A stretch of 64,000 nt of DNA from VFMC01 sp037130535 (GTDB lineage: Bacteria > Actinomycetota > Acidimicrobiia > Acidimicrobiales > Ilumatobacteraceae): positions 3,293 to 67,292 of the forward strand of contig JBAXSU010000002.1 of NCBI GenBank assembly GCA_037130535.1, given 5' to 3'. Shown in pieces: positions 1-8,609 of the stretch. The notes under the pieces are model-generated. The model was not told the origin of the DNA, did not search any database, and was given only the letters and a program-made list of their open reading frames with translations. Each line of letters begins with the position of its first letter. Within the stretch, counting starts at the first letter, position 1. The translations under genes were made by a program, and so were the position numbers.

Positions 1-1572
1 ATCGCCTCGATCCTCGACTCGCTCGCTGCCGGACGCAGTCGCACCGAGATGCTGCGCATCGCCCGACTCGCGCTCGACGGCTACCAGCGCATCACCCCGC
101 TCGAACCCGACGAACTGGCGATCATCGGCGAACTGTGGGCGGCACGCACTGCCGTCGGCCTGGCCATCGGCTCGTGGCGCGCCGCCGAAGGCTTGGAGGA
201 TGCCGACTTCGCCCAGCGCTACCACGCCGGTGGCGCCACCATGCTCCACCAGCTGCTCGCTACCGGTTGGCAGCGCCTCGCCGCCGAATTGGGTGGGCAC
301 CACGACAGCGCAGCCGACTCGCACGAACTCGTCGCCCGGCGCGATGTGTTCGGCCCGGCCACCGAGGGCCTCAGCTACGACGAGCCGATCCACATGGCCA
401 GCGCCCAGGGCACCTGGATGACCGATGTGCATGGCCGCCGCTATCTCGACATGTACAACAACGTGCCGAGCGTGGGCCACACCCACCCGCGTGTCACCGA
501 GGCCATTGCGCGCCAGAGCCGTGTGCTGAATACCAATATGCGCTACCTGCACGCCGGCGCCATCGAGTTGGCCGAACGCCTGGTCGACACCTGCCCCGCA
601 TCGCTCGACACGGTGTTCTTCGTGAACTCCGGCTCGGAGGCCAACGACCTCGCCTGGCGCCTCGCCACCACGGTCACCGGCAACACCGGCGCGCTGTGCA
701 CCACCCGCGCCTACCACGGCATCAGTGCTGCCATCGCCCCGCTGTCGCCCGAGACGCTGCCACCCGAAGCTGTGCCGCCCACGGTCGACACGTGGATACC
801 CACCGACACCTACCGCGGCCTGCACACCGGCACCGAGGGGTTCGCCGCCGCGCTCGAACGCCTCGCCGCGCGCGGCGTGGCGCCCGCGCTCGTCATCCTC
901 GACGGGGTGTTGCAGAGCGACGGTGTGCACGACCTCGACCCCGGTTACGTGCAGGCCCTGCTGCACCTCACCCACGCCGCGGGTGGGCTGTGGGTGGCCG
1001 ATGAGGTGCAGGGCGGCCACGGTCGCACCGGCGAGGCGATGTGGTCGTTCGAGCGCTTCGGGATCGAGCCCGACATCGTCACGCTGGGCAAGCCGATGGG
1101 CAACGGGCACCCGGTGGGGGCGGTCATCACCCGCCGCGACATCGCCGAACGCTTCGCCGACGGCACGACGTTCTTCAGCACCTTCGGCGGTAATCCGGTG
1201 AGCATGGCGGCATCACATGCGGTGCTCGACGTACTCGCCGACGAACGGGTGCTGCCCCGTGTGGTCGAGGCCGGCGAGGCGCTGCGTACCGCTACCCGTG
1301 CCGTCGCCGAACAGCACGAGTGCATCGGCGACGTGCGTGGCATCGGCCTGGCCAACGCCATCGAGATCGTCACCGACCGCGCCTCCACCACCCCCGACCC
1401 GGCAATGGCTGATCAGATCAAGAACGCGCTGCGTCGGCACGGGGTACTGGTGGGCACCACCGGCGTGCATGGCAACGTGCTGAAGGTGCGCCCACCCCTG
1501 GCATTCACCGCGGCCGAGGTGCCGGTGTTCGCCACCGCGTTGCAGGCCGCGCTGCGCGACGTGTTCGCCTGA
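1..1572 (+). CDS. Phosphotransferase-aminotransferase fusion, class III PLP enzyme (5' end outside window)
   Basis: The frame is open to the window edge, so the true start lies upstream. The first roughly 95 visible residues resemble the C-terminal helices of an aminoglycoside-phosphotransferase (APH) kinase. The rest is a class III PLP-dependent aminotransferase: a phosphate-binding NSGSEAND loop, an ADEVQ segment whose Asp contacts the pyridine nitrogen, and TLGKPMGNGHP with the Schiff-base Lys at 1090-1092. Kinase-aminotransferase fusions are known for amino-alcohol or hydroxylysine-type substrates, but the substrate here cannot be read from sequence. The stop codon abuts the stop of the convergent aminotransferase with no gap. 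The family call is firm; the kinase part is inferred from the tail only. Confidence 0.85.
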   Translation: MASILDSLAAGRSRTEMLRIARLALDGYQRITPLEPDELAIIGELWAARTAVGLAIGSWRAAEGLEDADFAQRYHAGGATMLHQLLATGWQRLAAELGGHHDSAADSHELVARRDVFGPATEGLSYDEPIHMASAQGTWMTDVHGRRYLDMYNNVPSVGHTHPRVTEAIARQSRVLNTNMRYLHAGAIELAERLVDTCPASLDTVFFVNSGSEANDLAWRLATTVTGNTGALCTTRAYHGISAAIAPLSPETLPPEAVPPTVDTWIPTDTYRGLHTGTEGFAAALERLAARGVAPALVILDGVLQSDGVHDLDPGYVQALLHLTHAAGGLWVADEVQGGHGRTGEAMWSFERFGIEPDIVTLGKPMGNGHPVGAVITRRDIAERFADGTTFFSTFGGNPVSMAASHAVLDVLADERVLPRVVEAGEALRTATRAVAEQHECIGDVRGIGLANAIEIVTDRASTTPDPAMADQIKNALRRHGVLVGTTGVHGNVLKVRPPLAFTAAEVPVFATALQAALRDVFA

Positions 1573-2799
1573 TCAGCCCCGGCCGGCCACCGCGTCGAGG
1601 CTGGCCAGCAGGATGCCGACGATGATGTCGATCTCGTCGTCGGTGACCACGAACGGCGGCGCCACCATGACGGCCTCGGCCACCGGGCCCGACCCCGCCG
1701 GATAGACCCACAGCCCGCGTTCGAGCGCGGCGGCCACCACAGCGTCGCGGCTCACGTCGATCTCGATGCCGTAGAACAGGCCGCGACCGCGCACCTCGAC
1801 CACGGCGGGGTGGTCGTCGAACGCCGCATGAAGTCGCGCCCCGAGCACCTCACCCATCACCCGCGACCGCTCGACGAGCTGTTCGCGCTGGAGGATCTCG
1901 AGCACCTTCGACGCCGCGGCGCACGAGCCGTCGTTACCGGTGAACGTGAAGTACATGAAGCCCGAACCGCGCAGGGCCTCGGCCACCCGGCCCCGCGCCG
2001 CAACGGCACCCATCGGCACGTAGCCGCCACCGAGGCCCTTGCCGCCCACCACCACATCGGGCTCGAACGGGAAGTGCTGATGGCCCCACGTGAGACCGGT
2101 GCGGCCGTACCCGGTCATCACCTCGTCGGCGATGAGCACGATGTCGTGCTGGTGGCAGATGTCGGTGACGGTGCGCCAGTACTCGTCGCTCGCGGTGAGG
2201 CAGGCGCCCGCGGCGCCCATCATCGGCTCAGCGATGAATCCGGCAATGGTGCCCGGGTCTTCCTGCTCGATCACCTTCAGCACCTGTTCGGGGTCGTCCC
2301 ACGGCACGTGCGGGAATGGCAGCAGCATCGGCTCGTAGCCCTTCTGGCGCACGCTGTGGCTGGCGGCCGCCATCGTGCCGAGGGTCATCCCGTGATAGCT
2401 CGGGTGGCGGCCGACGATCTTCCACCGATCGGGTCGGCCCATGGCCACCTGGTAGGCGCGGGCCAGACGCAACGCCGAGTCGGTGCTCTCGCTTCCGCCA
2501 CTGGTGAAGAACACGTGGTCGAACCCCTCGGGCAGCCAGTCGTGAACCAGTCGGTCGCGCAACTCGAGCCGCCACGGCGTGGGCCACAGCGGCACCACGT
2601 AGCCACCGCCTGCCATCGCCTCGCGTGCCGCGTCGGCCACCTCGGCGCGACCCCAGCCGATGTTGCCGACGATGGCACCCGCGGCGCCGTCGAGGATGCG
2701 GCCGCCGTCGGCGGTGTGCAGCCAACTGCCCGAGCCCCCCACGATGGTGGGCGACTCGGCGGCACCGGGCAGGAACGAGTAGCGAGCGCTGTCGGTCAT
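1573..2799 (-). CDS. Class III aminotransferase (PLP-dependent)
   Basis: A 408-residue fold-type I aminotransferase of normal family length. Visible signatures are TSGGSEST (about 99-106, phosphate loop), SYHG (134-137), ADEVMTGYGRT (Asp about 225) and VGGKGLGGGY with the catalytic Lys at about 254. The family moves the amino group of omega-amino acids, diamines or similar compounds to a keto acid. Substrate specificity is not decidable. It is convergent with a second aminotransferase, tail to tail with zero spacing, which suggests related metabolism but not co-transcription. The start is the ATG at 2799, closely followed upstream by the next minus-strand gene. Confidence 0.88.
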   Translation of the reverse strand: MTDSARYSFLPGAAESPTIVGGSGSWLHTADGGRILDGAAGAIVGNIGWGRAEVADAAREAMAGGGYVVPLWPTPWRLELRDRLVHDWLPEGFDHVFFTSGGSESTDSALRLARAYQVAMGRPDRWKIVGRHPSYHGMTLGTMAAASHSVRQKGYEPMLLPFPHVPWDDPEQVLKVIEQEDPGTIAGFIAEPMMGAAGACLTASDEYWRTVTDICHQHDIVLIADEVMTGYGRTGLTWGHQHFPFEPDVVVGGKGLGGGYVPMGAVAARGRVAEALRGSGFMYFTFTGNDGSCAAASKVLEILQREQLVERSRVMGEVLGARLHAAFDDHPAVVEVRGRGLFYGIEIDVSRDAVVAAALERGLWVYPAGSGPVAEAVMVAPPFVVTDDEIDIIVGILLASLDAVAGRG

Positions 2800-2846
2800 G
2801 ACCGTCAGTGTTGCACGCCCTCGCTGTTCCGGGTCAGAGGGCCGGG

Positions 2847-3518
2847 TCAGAGGGCCAGGTCGGAGGCGAGCCAGGTCGAGGCGACATCGTGGCGGAACAT
2901 GATCGACAGCCGCGGCCCGGTGGGCCCGGTGACCTTGGGGACACAGTGCTCCCAGTCGTGCTGGCAGCGGCCGCCCATCACCAGCAGATCACCCCGGCCC
3001 ACGTGCCACCCCTGCGACGGGCCGCCACCCCGCCGCCGCACCAGGAACGCCCGCGGCGCTCCCACGCTGACGATCGCCACCACCGGGTCGTCGTGGAGGG
3101 AACGCTCGCGGTCGCCGTGCCACGCCACCGAGTCGCGCCCGTCGCGGTACAGGTTGAACCCGATGATGTCGAACGGACGGGTGTAGTGGCGGCTGAGCGC
3201 GGCACGCGCCTCGCCCAGCACCGGCAGTGGCTCGGCTCCACCCGCGGCGTCGGTCCAGCACGCCGTGAGCCGCGGTTCGGGCAGCACCCGCTCGTACATG
3301 GTCACCTCGCGCTGACGCCACGGCAGGCGGGCGACCAGTTCGCCGAACACCAGGTCGGCACCCAGCATCCAGCCGGGCAGGAAGTCGATCCACGACTCGT
3401 CGTCGAGGTGCACCCGCTCGACGCCGAGCAGCAGTGGGTCGACCGCAGGGTCGTCGAAGGCGAACAACGAACCCTGCCAGGCATCGACGGTGGGTTGGAC
3501 TGCGGTGCTGAGCGACAT
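2847..3518 (-). CDS. AlkB-like 2-oxoglutarate/Fe(II) dioxygenase
   Basis: A 223-residue protein with the AlkB-type double-stranded beta-helix core. The motif FNLYRDGRDSVAWHGD gives the NxY nucleotide-recognition element and the iron ligands H134 and D136. H191 is the third ligand, and PRLSIMFR supplies R203 and R209 for 2-oxoglutarate and substrate binding. The family oxidatively removes alkyl lesions from DNA or RNA bases in the cytoplasm. Length and motifs match complete bacterial AlkB homologues. No Ada or DNA glycosylase gene lies beside it. It is transcribed away from the SpoU methyltransferase gene at 3590. Confidence 0.88.
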   Translation of the reverse strand: MSLSTAVQPTVDAWQGSLFAFDDPAVDPLLLGVERVHLDDESWIDFLPGWMLGADLVFGELVARLPWRQREVTMYERVLPEPRLTACWTDAAGGAEPLPVLGEARAALSRHYTRPFDIIGFNLYRDGRDSVAWHGDRERSLHDDPVVAIVSVGAPRAFLVRRRGGGPSQGWHVGRGDLLVMGGRCQHDWEHCVPKVTGPTGPRLSIMFRHDVASTWLASDLAL

Positions 3519-3589
3519 GCACCCAGCCTCGCGCGGCGAACGTGTGTTCGCAAGAGTCGATTGGCTGGCCGGACTGGCAGACTCGCCGC

Positions 3590-4381
3590 GTGCGCGAGCC
3601 CGTCGTCATCACCGACCCCGCCGATCCGCGGGTGGATGCCTATCGCGCGCTCCGCGCCCGCGAGAGCACCGAGGTGATGTGGGCCGAGGGCCCCACCGTG
3701 GTCGAGCGTCTGCTCGCCACCTCCCTCGGTGTGCGGTCGTTGCTGCTCACCCCGGCTGCGCACGCCCGCCTGCTCGACCGGTGCGGCGCACTGCTCGCGG
3801 CGAAGGGTGCCGACATCTGGGTGGCCGAGCAGGCGGTGGTGAACGCGATCGTTGATTTCGACCTGCACCGCGGTGCCATCGCCGTGGCCGAACGGCCCAC
3901 GTTCGGCACCCTCGACGCGGTGATCAGCGGTGCCCGGCGCCTGGTGGTGCTCGAAGGCGTGAACGACCACGAGAACATCGGCGCGATCGCCCGCACCGCC
4001 CGCGCCCTCGGGGCCGACGGCATGCTGCTCGACCCCACCTGCACCGACCCCTTCTATCGACGCAGTGTGCGAGTGTCGATGGGTGAGGTGCTGCACCTGC
4101 CCATCGCCCGCGCTGCGATGGACGCCATCGCCGCGGCACTCGACGCTGCGGGTGTCGCCGTCTGGGCGCTCACCCCTCGTGGCGACGCCGCCGACATCGC
4201 CACACTCGCACCACCGGCCCGCCTCGCGTTGCTGCTCGGCGCCGAGGGCCCGGGCCTGTCGGCCGAGGCATTGGCCCGTCACACCCCGGTGCGCATCCCC
4301 ATCCGCACCGAGGTCGACTCACTCAACGTCGGCCATGCGGTCGCCGCGGCACTCGCTGTCGTGGCAACATCTGCACTGTGA
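3590..4381 (+). CDS. SpoU/TrmH-family RNA 2'-O-methyltransferase
   Basis: A 263-residue SPOUT methyltransferase that would use S-adenosylmethionine to methylate a ribose 2'-OH in rRNA or tRNA. The three family motifs are present: NIGAIARTA (129-137, catalytic Arg), LLLGAEGPGL (214-223) and SLNVGHA (244-250) in the trefoil knot. An N-terminal substrate-binding domain (about 1-105) is retained. I chose GTG 3590 because it begins the conserved region and upstream codons run into the intergenic space; an ATG at 3542 is possible but adds unconserved residues. The stop overlaps the ribosome-binding site of the next gene, suggesting co-expression. The exact RNA target is unknown. Confidence 0.87.
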   Translation: MREPVVITDPADPRVDAYRALRARESTEVMWAEGPTVVERLLATSLGVRSLLLTPAAHARLLDRCGALLAAKGADIWVAEQAVVNAIVDFDLHRGAIAVAERPTFGTLDAVISGARRLVVLEGVNDHENIGAIARTARALGADGMLLDPTCTDPFYRRSVRVSMGEVLHLPIARAAMDAIAAALDAAGVAVWALTPRGDAADIATLAPPARLALLLGAEGPGLSAEALARHTPVRIPIRTEVDSLNVGHAVAAALAVVATSAL

Positions 4382-4391
4382 GGAGTACGCC

Positions 4392-4859
4392 ATGAAGTTC
4401 GTGATGGAACGATTCCGATTCCTCGCCATCATCGCCGTCGTCGGCCTCGCCGTCACCACGGCGGCCACCTTCGGCTGGTCGGTTGCCAAGTCGGTGAAAC
4501 TGGTGAGCGATCTGCTGAGCGGCGAATGGCGCAACGAGCTGATGGTGGTGAAGGTGCTGCAGGTGATCGACACCTACTTGCTCGCCATCGTGCAGCTGAT
4601 CACCGCCATCGGCCTCTACGAACTGTTCGTCGGCGACCTCGACACCCCTGCGTGGCTGGAGGTGCGCTCGCTCGACGACCTGAAGAAGCCGATCGTCGAC
4701 ATGCTCGTCGTGTACGTAGGCGTGAAGGGCGTGGAGGCCCTGGTGAAGGCCGAGCGCCCGGTGGACGCACTGCTGTCGGCCGGCGCCGTCGGCATCATCG
4801 TGCTGTCGCTCACTGCGTTCCGATTGGCCAAGAGCGCGGGCAAGGCCAAGTACGACTGA
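4392..4859 (+). CDS. UPF0114/YqhA-family membrane protein
   Basis: A 155-residue integral membrane protein. Hydrophobic segments lie near 10-33, 55-80 (IDTYLLAIVQLITAIGLYELF) and 120-140, with a conserved ELFVGDLD loop and a LDDLKKPIVDMLVVYVGVK segment typical of the YqhA/UPF0114 family, whose function is not established. The ATG at 4392 is preceded by AGGAG at 4381-4385 overlapping the stop codon of the methyltransferase gene, so the two probably form an operon. The longer open frame upstream of this ATG overlaps the methyltransferase gene and is not coding. Confidence 0.8.
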   Translation: MKFVMERFRFLAIIAVVGLAVTTAATFGWSVAKSVKLVSDLLSGEWRNELMVVKVLQVIDTYLLAIVQLITAIGLYELFVGDLDTPAWLEVRSLDDLKKPIVDMLVVYVGVKGVEALVKAERPVDALLSAGAVGIIVLSLTAFRLAKSAGKAKYD

Positions 4860-4880
4860 GTCGGCGCGCCCGCGGAGCGA

Positions 4881-6860
4881 TCACTCGCCCAGCGCCACTC
4901 CCACCAGCAGCGGACCGAGCCAGCGTTCGGCGACCTGCCCCGCCGACCACTCGGTGAAGTGGACGCCATCGGGCCGCCATGAGGGCGTCGCAGCATGGCC
5001 TGCTTCGTCGAGCCACCGGTCGAGGTCGACCACCTGCACCTGCGTGTCGAACGCTGCGACCACCTCGCGGATCACGTCGTGGTGCAGGCGGTAGCGCTCA
5101 GGATCGTTCATCTCCTCCTCGCGCCACTCGGCGGTCGGCACCGGCGGCACCACCCACACCACCTCGGGCACACCGGCCCCGAGCAACCGCAGCGTGAGTT
5201 CGCCGTAGGCGTCGCGCATCCGCGTGCGGTACCGCTCGTCGCGCGGCCCCAGCGGGCCCTCAGCGGCCGACCATTCCCGATTCGCCACATCGCTCACGGT
5301 CGACATCAACACCACGACATCGGGACGGAGTTCGTCGATCGTGCCGAACAGCTCATCGTCCACCAGCGCGCGCGACGCATCGAGCACCCCGCTCAGATCG
5401 GCGAAGGTGGTGATGGCCGGCTCGAGCATGAAGGTGCAGCCCTGACACCAGCGCACCGACACCTGCGCCAGGTCGGGATGATCGAGCGACCAGGCGGCCA
5501 ACCCCTGGCCCACATAGAGAGCGGTCGAGTCGCCCACCACCAGCATGCGCACCGGGCGCGGTGGCTGCAGCGGCACGCTGCTCGTCGTGGTGGTCGGCGC
5601 CGGGGCAGCGGTCGTGGTCGGTCCGGCCAGGCTCGTCGGCGGCACGGTCGTCGATGCCACGAGCGGCGCCAGCGAACCATCGACCGGCGCGATCTCAGCG
5701 GCGTCGAGCACCACCTCGTTGGCCACCACCGCCGGCACCGCCGCAGGCACCACCACTGCCAGCAACGCCACACCTGCGGTGGCGAGGCCGGCCCGTCGGA
5801 ACGTGACCGTCGGCGACCACGCGGCCCCGTGGATCGGGCGTTCGATCAGGCGGTACGACACCAGCGCCAGCACGAACGTCAGCGCCGTGGACACCGCGAA
5901 CCCACCGAGCGTGTCGAGTCGCCACCCCCGCTCGCGCAGCAGCACATCCACCGGCCAGTGGATGAGGTAGACGCCGTAACTGATGCGGCCGAGGCCCACC
6001 AGTGGTCGCCACGACAGCATCCGCTCGCTGCGTGACGGCACCTGCAGCGACCAGAGCAGCACACCGCTCGCCGCCGCCACCAGGGGCAGGCCCCCGCTGT
6101 ACGCGAATCCGTGCCCGCTGGGCAGCACCACCGCCAGGGCGACGATCACCGCCACGGCCGGTGCGGTGGCGAACCGCGCCCACGCCGGCACGCGATGACC
6201 GCCCGCCATCACCGTCGCCAGCAGCGCACCCACCAGGATCTCGGCGATCCGCGCCGGGGTCGACCAGTAGGCCGCATCGGCACCCCATCGCCAGGCGATC
6301 AACGGGGCCGCAAGCGCACCCAGCACGGTGATCCCGGCCACAGCCGAGGCAACGGACCGCTGCGACCGGGAGCACCAGCGCACGATGACGACGAACACCA
6401 CCGGCCACACCCAATAGAACTGCTCCTCGATCGCCAGCGACCAGAAGTGTTCGAGCGGCGACACCGAACCCGCGAACAGATTGGCGTAACTGGTGGTGCC
6501 GGCGAGGCGCACCCAGTTGAACACCTGCAGCACAGCACCCACCACGTCGACCCGCAGGTCGTCGACCCGCGAGTAGGCGCCGAACAGTCGTGCGACGACG
6601 ACTGCCGCTACACACAGCAGGCTTGCGGGCACCAACCGGCGAAGGCGTCGCGCGTAGAACCCGCCGAACGAGATCGTGCCGCTGGCGGCGTGCTCGTGCA
6701 GCAGGAGGCGGGTGATGAGGAAGCCCGACAGCGTGAAGAACACCGACACGCCCACGTACCCACCGGGCATGAACCCGAACCCGGCATGGAACAGCACGAC
6801 CAACGCCACGGCCAGGGCGCGCACGCCGTCGAGCGCCGGCTGTCGTGGATGGCTCGACAT
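4881..6860 (-). CDS. OafA/YrhL-type membrane acyltransferase with SGNH domain
   Basis: A 659-residue two-domain protein. The N-terminal half (about 8-375) is an acyltransferase-3 membrane domain with about ten helices, the LFHAGFGF His (H25), FFTLSGFLIT (41-50), HFWSLAIEEQFYW (138-150) and IHWP. A Thr/Pro-rich linker (about 400-430) leads to a C-terminal SGNH esterase-like domain with VVGDST (Ser about 445) and a terminal D-x-x-H in PDGVHF. Such proteins move acetyl or other acyl groups across the membrane onto cell-surface glycans or peptidoglycan. The -10-like TAGGGT at 6870-6875 lies 9 nt before the ATG. The glycan target is unknown. Confidence 0.88.
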   Translation of the reverse strand: MSSHPRQPALDGVRALAVALVVLFHAGFGFMPGGYVGVSVFFTLSGFLITRLLLHEHAASGTISFGGFYARRLRRLVPASLLCVAAVVVARLFGAYSRVDDLRVDVVGAVLQVFNWVRLAGTTSYANLFAGSVSPLEHFWSLAIEEQFYWVWPVVFVVIVRWCSRSQRSVASAVAGITVLGALAAPLIAWRWGADAAYWSTPARIAEILVGALLATVMAGGHRVPAWARFATAPAVAVIVALAVVLPSGHGFAYSGGLPLVAAASGVLLWSLQVPSRSERMLSWRPLVGLGRISYGVYLIHWPVDVLLRERGWRLDTLGGFAVSTALTFVLALVSYRLIERPIHGAAWSPTVTFRRAGLATAGVALLAVVVPAAVPAVVANEVVLDAAEIAPVDGSLAPLVASTTVPPTSLAGPTTTAAPAPTTTTSSVPLQPPRPVRMLVVGDSTALYVGQGLAAWSLDHPDLAQVSVRWCQGCTFMLEPAITTFADLSGVLDASRALVDDELFGTIDELRPDVVVLMSTVSDVANREWSAAEGPLGPRDERYRTRMRDAYGELTLRLLGAGVPEVVWVVPPVPTAEWREEEMNDPERYRLHHDVIREVVAAFDTQVQVVDLDRWLDEAGHAATPSWRPDGVHFTEWSAGQVAERWLGPLLVGVALGE

Positions 6861-6869
6861 CGCCGTCGA

Positions 6870-6875
6870 ACCCTA
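6870..6875 (-). promoter_or_regulatory. -10 element, acyltransferase gene (near-leaderless)
   Basis: TAGGGT on the minus strand ends 9 nt before the ATG at 6860, predicting a transcript with at most about 3 untranslated bases. No Shine-Dalgarno sequence is evident. Confidence 0.45.
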
Positions 6876-6941
6876 GTGCGCTGCCAGACCGGCGGCCAGT
6901 TCGCCCAGCCGACGCAGAGGGCGGAGGAATCGAAGCGGCCG

Positions 6942-6956
6942 TGGCAAACTTTGCCA
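6942..6956. promoter_or_regulatory. Palindromic operator candidate of parDE
   Basis: TGGCAAA-C-TTTGCCA is a perfect 7-bp inverted repeat around one central base. It covers the -35 and spacer region implied by the TACCGT -10 at 6964-6969. ParD-type ribbon-helix-helix antitoxins normally repress their own operon from such palindromes, so this is the likely autoregulatory site. Confidence 0.65.
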
Positions 6957-6963
6957 AAGCCGC

Positions 6964-6969
6964 TACCGT
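6964..6969 (+). promoter_or_regulatory. -10 element of parDE
   Basis: TACCGT ends 7 nt before the ParD ATG at 6977, which predicts transcription starting at or next to the start codon. No ribosome-binding site is visible. Confidence 0.5.
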
Positions 6970-6976
6970 CACTGGC

Positions 6977-7210
6977 ATGAGCACGATGAACGTGTCGCTC
7001 CCCGAAGAGCTCAAGGCATTTGTCGATGCGCAGGCCGAGCGCGGCGGTTACGGGTCGACAAGCGAGTTCGTTCGAGACCTCATCCGTCGCGAGCAGGATC
7101 GGCAAGCGCTGCGGACACTGCTGCTCGAGGGCGCTTCCTCACCCGCCGGGCCGATTGCCGATGAGAGCTACTTCTCCGCGTTGCGATCGCAAACACGTTC
7201 GACGGACTGA
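6977..7210 (+). CDS. parD: ParD-family antitoxin (ribbon-helix-helix)
   Basis: A 77-residue protein beginning MSTMNVSLPEELKAFVDAQ, the beta-strand and first helix of a ribbon-helix-helix DNA-binding domain. GYGSTSEFVRDLIRREQ follows as the second helix, then a flexible C-terminal toxin-binding tail (GPIADESYF). It should bind and neutralise the ParE toxin encoded 5 nt downstream and repress its own operon. I chose ATG 6977 because the RHH domain starts there; the longer frame from 6845 adds unrelated residues overlapping the promoter. Family and role are well supported by the adjacent toxin gene. Confidence 0.88.
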   Translation: MSTMNVSLPEELKAFVDAQAERGGYGSTSEFVRDLIRREQDRQALRTLLLEGASSPAGPIADESYFSALRSQTRSTD

Positions 7211-7215
7211 ACGAG

Positions 7216-7539
7216 GTGGCGCAACGCCAGGCGCATCTGCGCGCGAAGGCCGCAGTGGATGTCGAGGATGCGGTCGCACACCTCCGCAATACAGCCGGCG
7301 ACACGGTGGCGCTGTCGTTCATCGACGCACTCGAGCGCGGGTTCAACCTCCTCTCGCGCTCGCCACATGCGGGTTCGTTGCAGTTCGCGTACGAACTCGC
7401 GATTCCCGAGTTGCGGGCGTGTGCTCTGAAGCGGTTTCCCTACGTGGTCTTCTCCGTACCGCACGAGAACCACATCGACATCTGGCGGGTGTTGCACACC
7501 CGCCGCGATCTCCCGGGTGCCATCCAGAGCGACGACTGA
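7216..7539 (+). CDS. parE: ParE/RelE-family toxin
   Basis: A 107-residue protein of the ParE/RelE superfamily. The C-terminal half shows the family pattern: an Arg before ALKRFPYVVF, then IDIWRVLHTRRD, the final beta strands of the toxin fold. N-terminal helices containing DVEDAVAHL and FIDALERGFNLL match the two-helix hairpin. ParE members poison DNA gyrase, whereas RelE members cleave mRNA; the parD partner favours ParE. The start is GTG 7216, 5 nt after the antitoxin stop, so the pair is translationally linked. The module lies about 17 kb from gyrA in this window. Confidence 0.85.
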   Translation: MAQRQAHLRAKAAVDVEDAVAHLRNTAGDTVALSFIDALERGFNLLSRSPHAGSLQFAYELAIPELRACALKRFPYVVFSVPHENHIDIWRVLHTRRDLPGAIQSDD

Positions 7540-7575
7540 GTGATCGCCAACGTGGCCAAGCGCAGATTCAACGAG

Positions 7576-7648
7576 TGGAGACGAGGGGAATCGAACCCCT
7601 GACATCCACCTTGCAAAGGTGGCGCTCTGCCAACTGAGCTACGTCCCC
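7576..7648 (-). tRNA. tRNA-Ala (anticodon TGC)
   Basis: A 73-nt cloverleaf read on the minus strand from GGGGACG to CGTCTCCA. The acceptor stem has the G3-U70 wobble pair that identifies alanine tRNAs, the D-arm is GCTCAGTTGGCAGAGC, the anticodon loop is TTTGCAA with anticodon TGC, and the T-arm contains GGTTCGAATCC. CCA is not encoded in the DNA and must be added enzymatically. Confidence 0.97.
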
Positions 7649-7658
7649 GGCAGGGCTG

Positions 7659-8609
7659 TCACGATAGCGGCTCGGCTGCCACCTCGTACCCACCGACCGC
7701 GAGCATCGACTGGAACGCCTGCCACCCCTGGTCGAAGGCGAGCCGCTCCTGGCGCACCGCTGCCTGCGGTTCGAGCGCGTCGCCGTGGAGGTATAGGGCC
7801 GGATCGGACCAGGTGAAAGCAGTTGTCGTCGGCAGGTGGTCGAGGTCGCACTGCACCGGTGCCCGGTACGCCCACACGTTCTCGTAACAGAACCGGCGCA
7901 CCCCCGCCGCGTACAGGCGGTCGGTGGTGCCCAGCACATCGAGGTTGCCGGCGCCGAAGGGCACCCCCTGCACCACCGGCCCATCGGGCCCCTGCAGCAG
8001 CACATGATCCTTGGCGTGCACCCGGGCGATGAACGGTGCCATCGCATCGAGCGCAGCGAACGGCTCTTCACCCACCATCTGGCTGTTGCCGTAGTCGTAC
8101 AGCGCCCGAACCGATGGGTGATCGACCGTGCCGAGGATGTCGGCCAGCACAGGGCCGGTGAAGTCTTCGTGGTTCTCGAGCACCACCAGCACCCCGGCGT
8201 GTTCGGCCACCTGCGCAACAGCACGCAGGTCGCGAATGGTCCACTTCACCACGTCGGCCAAGGGCGCGTCGTACTTCGTGTAAGTGCGCAACGTGTCGGC
8301 GCCACACGCGGCCGCCACACCGATCATCCGGGTCATGTGGTCGACTCGCGTATCGCTGGTGTCGAGTTCGAGCCGCAGCCCCAGTCGCTCGGCACACGCG
8401 CGAACGGCGGCGAAGTGCTCGTCCGTCGTACCGCACAGATCACGGAAACCCGGCCCGTTGGCCGACACGTTCACACCGGTGAACCCGCGGGCCGCCATCT
8501 CGTCCATGTAGGCGAACACGTCGTAGCCCGTCTCGGCGCGGTAGCGGAGGTGGAACCGCATCCCGAACGAGTGCACGTGGAGCGAGATCCGTTTCATCGA
8601 TTCCTCCAT
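7659..8609 (-). CDS. Sugar phosphate isomerase/epimerase-like TIM-barrel protein
   Basis: A 316-residue AP-endonuclease-2/xylose-isomerase-like TIM barrel. Candidate divalent metal ligands follow the family order: E145 in VVLENHEDF, D172 in LYDYGN, H198 in ARVHAKDH and a Glu in CYENVWAY near 248. Such enzymes isomerise or epimerise sugars, inositols or related keto-sugars in the cytoplasm. Its start overlaps the upstream phosphotransferase gene by 16 nt, so the two are co-translated and probably act on the same compound. ATG 8609 gives MEESMKR; the ATG giving MKRISLHVH (8597) is an alternative. The substrate cannot be inferred. Confidence 0.8.
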   Translation of the reverse strand: MEESMKRISLHVHSFGMRFHLRYRAETGYDVFAYMDEMAARGFTGVNVSANGPGFRDLCGTTDEHFAAVRACAERLGLRLELDTSDTRVDHMTRMIGVAAACGADTLRTYTKYDAPLADVVKWTIRDLRAVAQVAEHAGVLVVLENHEDFTGPVLADILGTVDHPSVRALYDYGNSQMVGEEPFAALDAMAPFIARVHAKDHVLLQGPDGPVVQGVPFGAGNLDVLGTTDRLYAAGVRRFCYENVWAYRAPVQCDLDHLPTTTAFTWSDPALYLHGDALEPQAAVRQERLAFDQGWQAFQSMLAVGGYEVAAEPLS

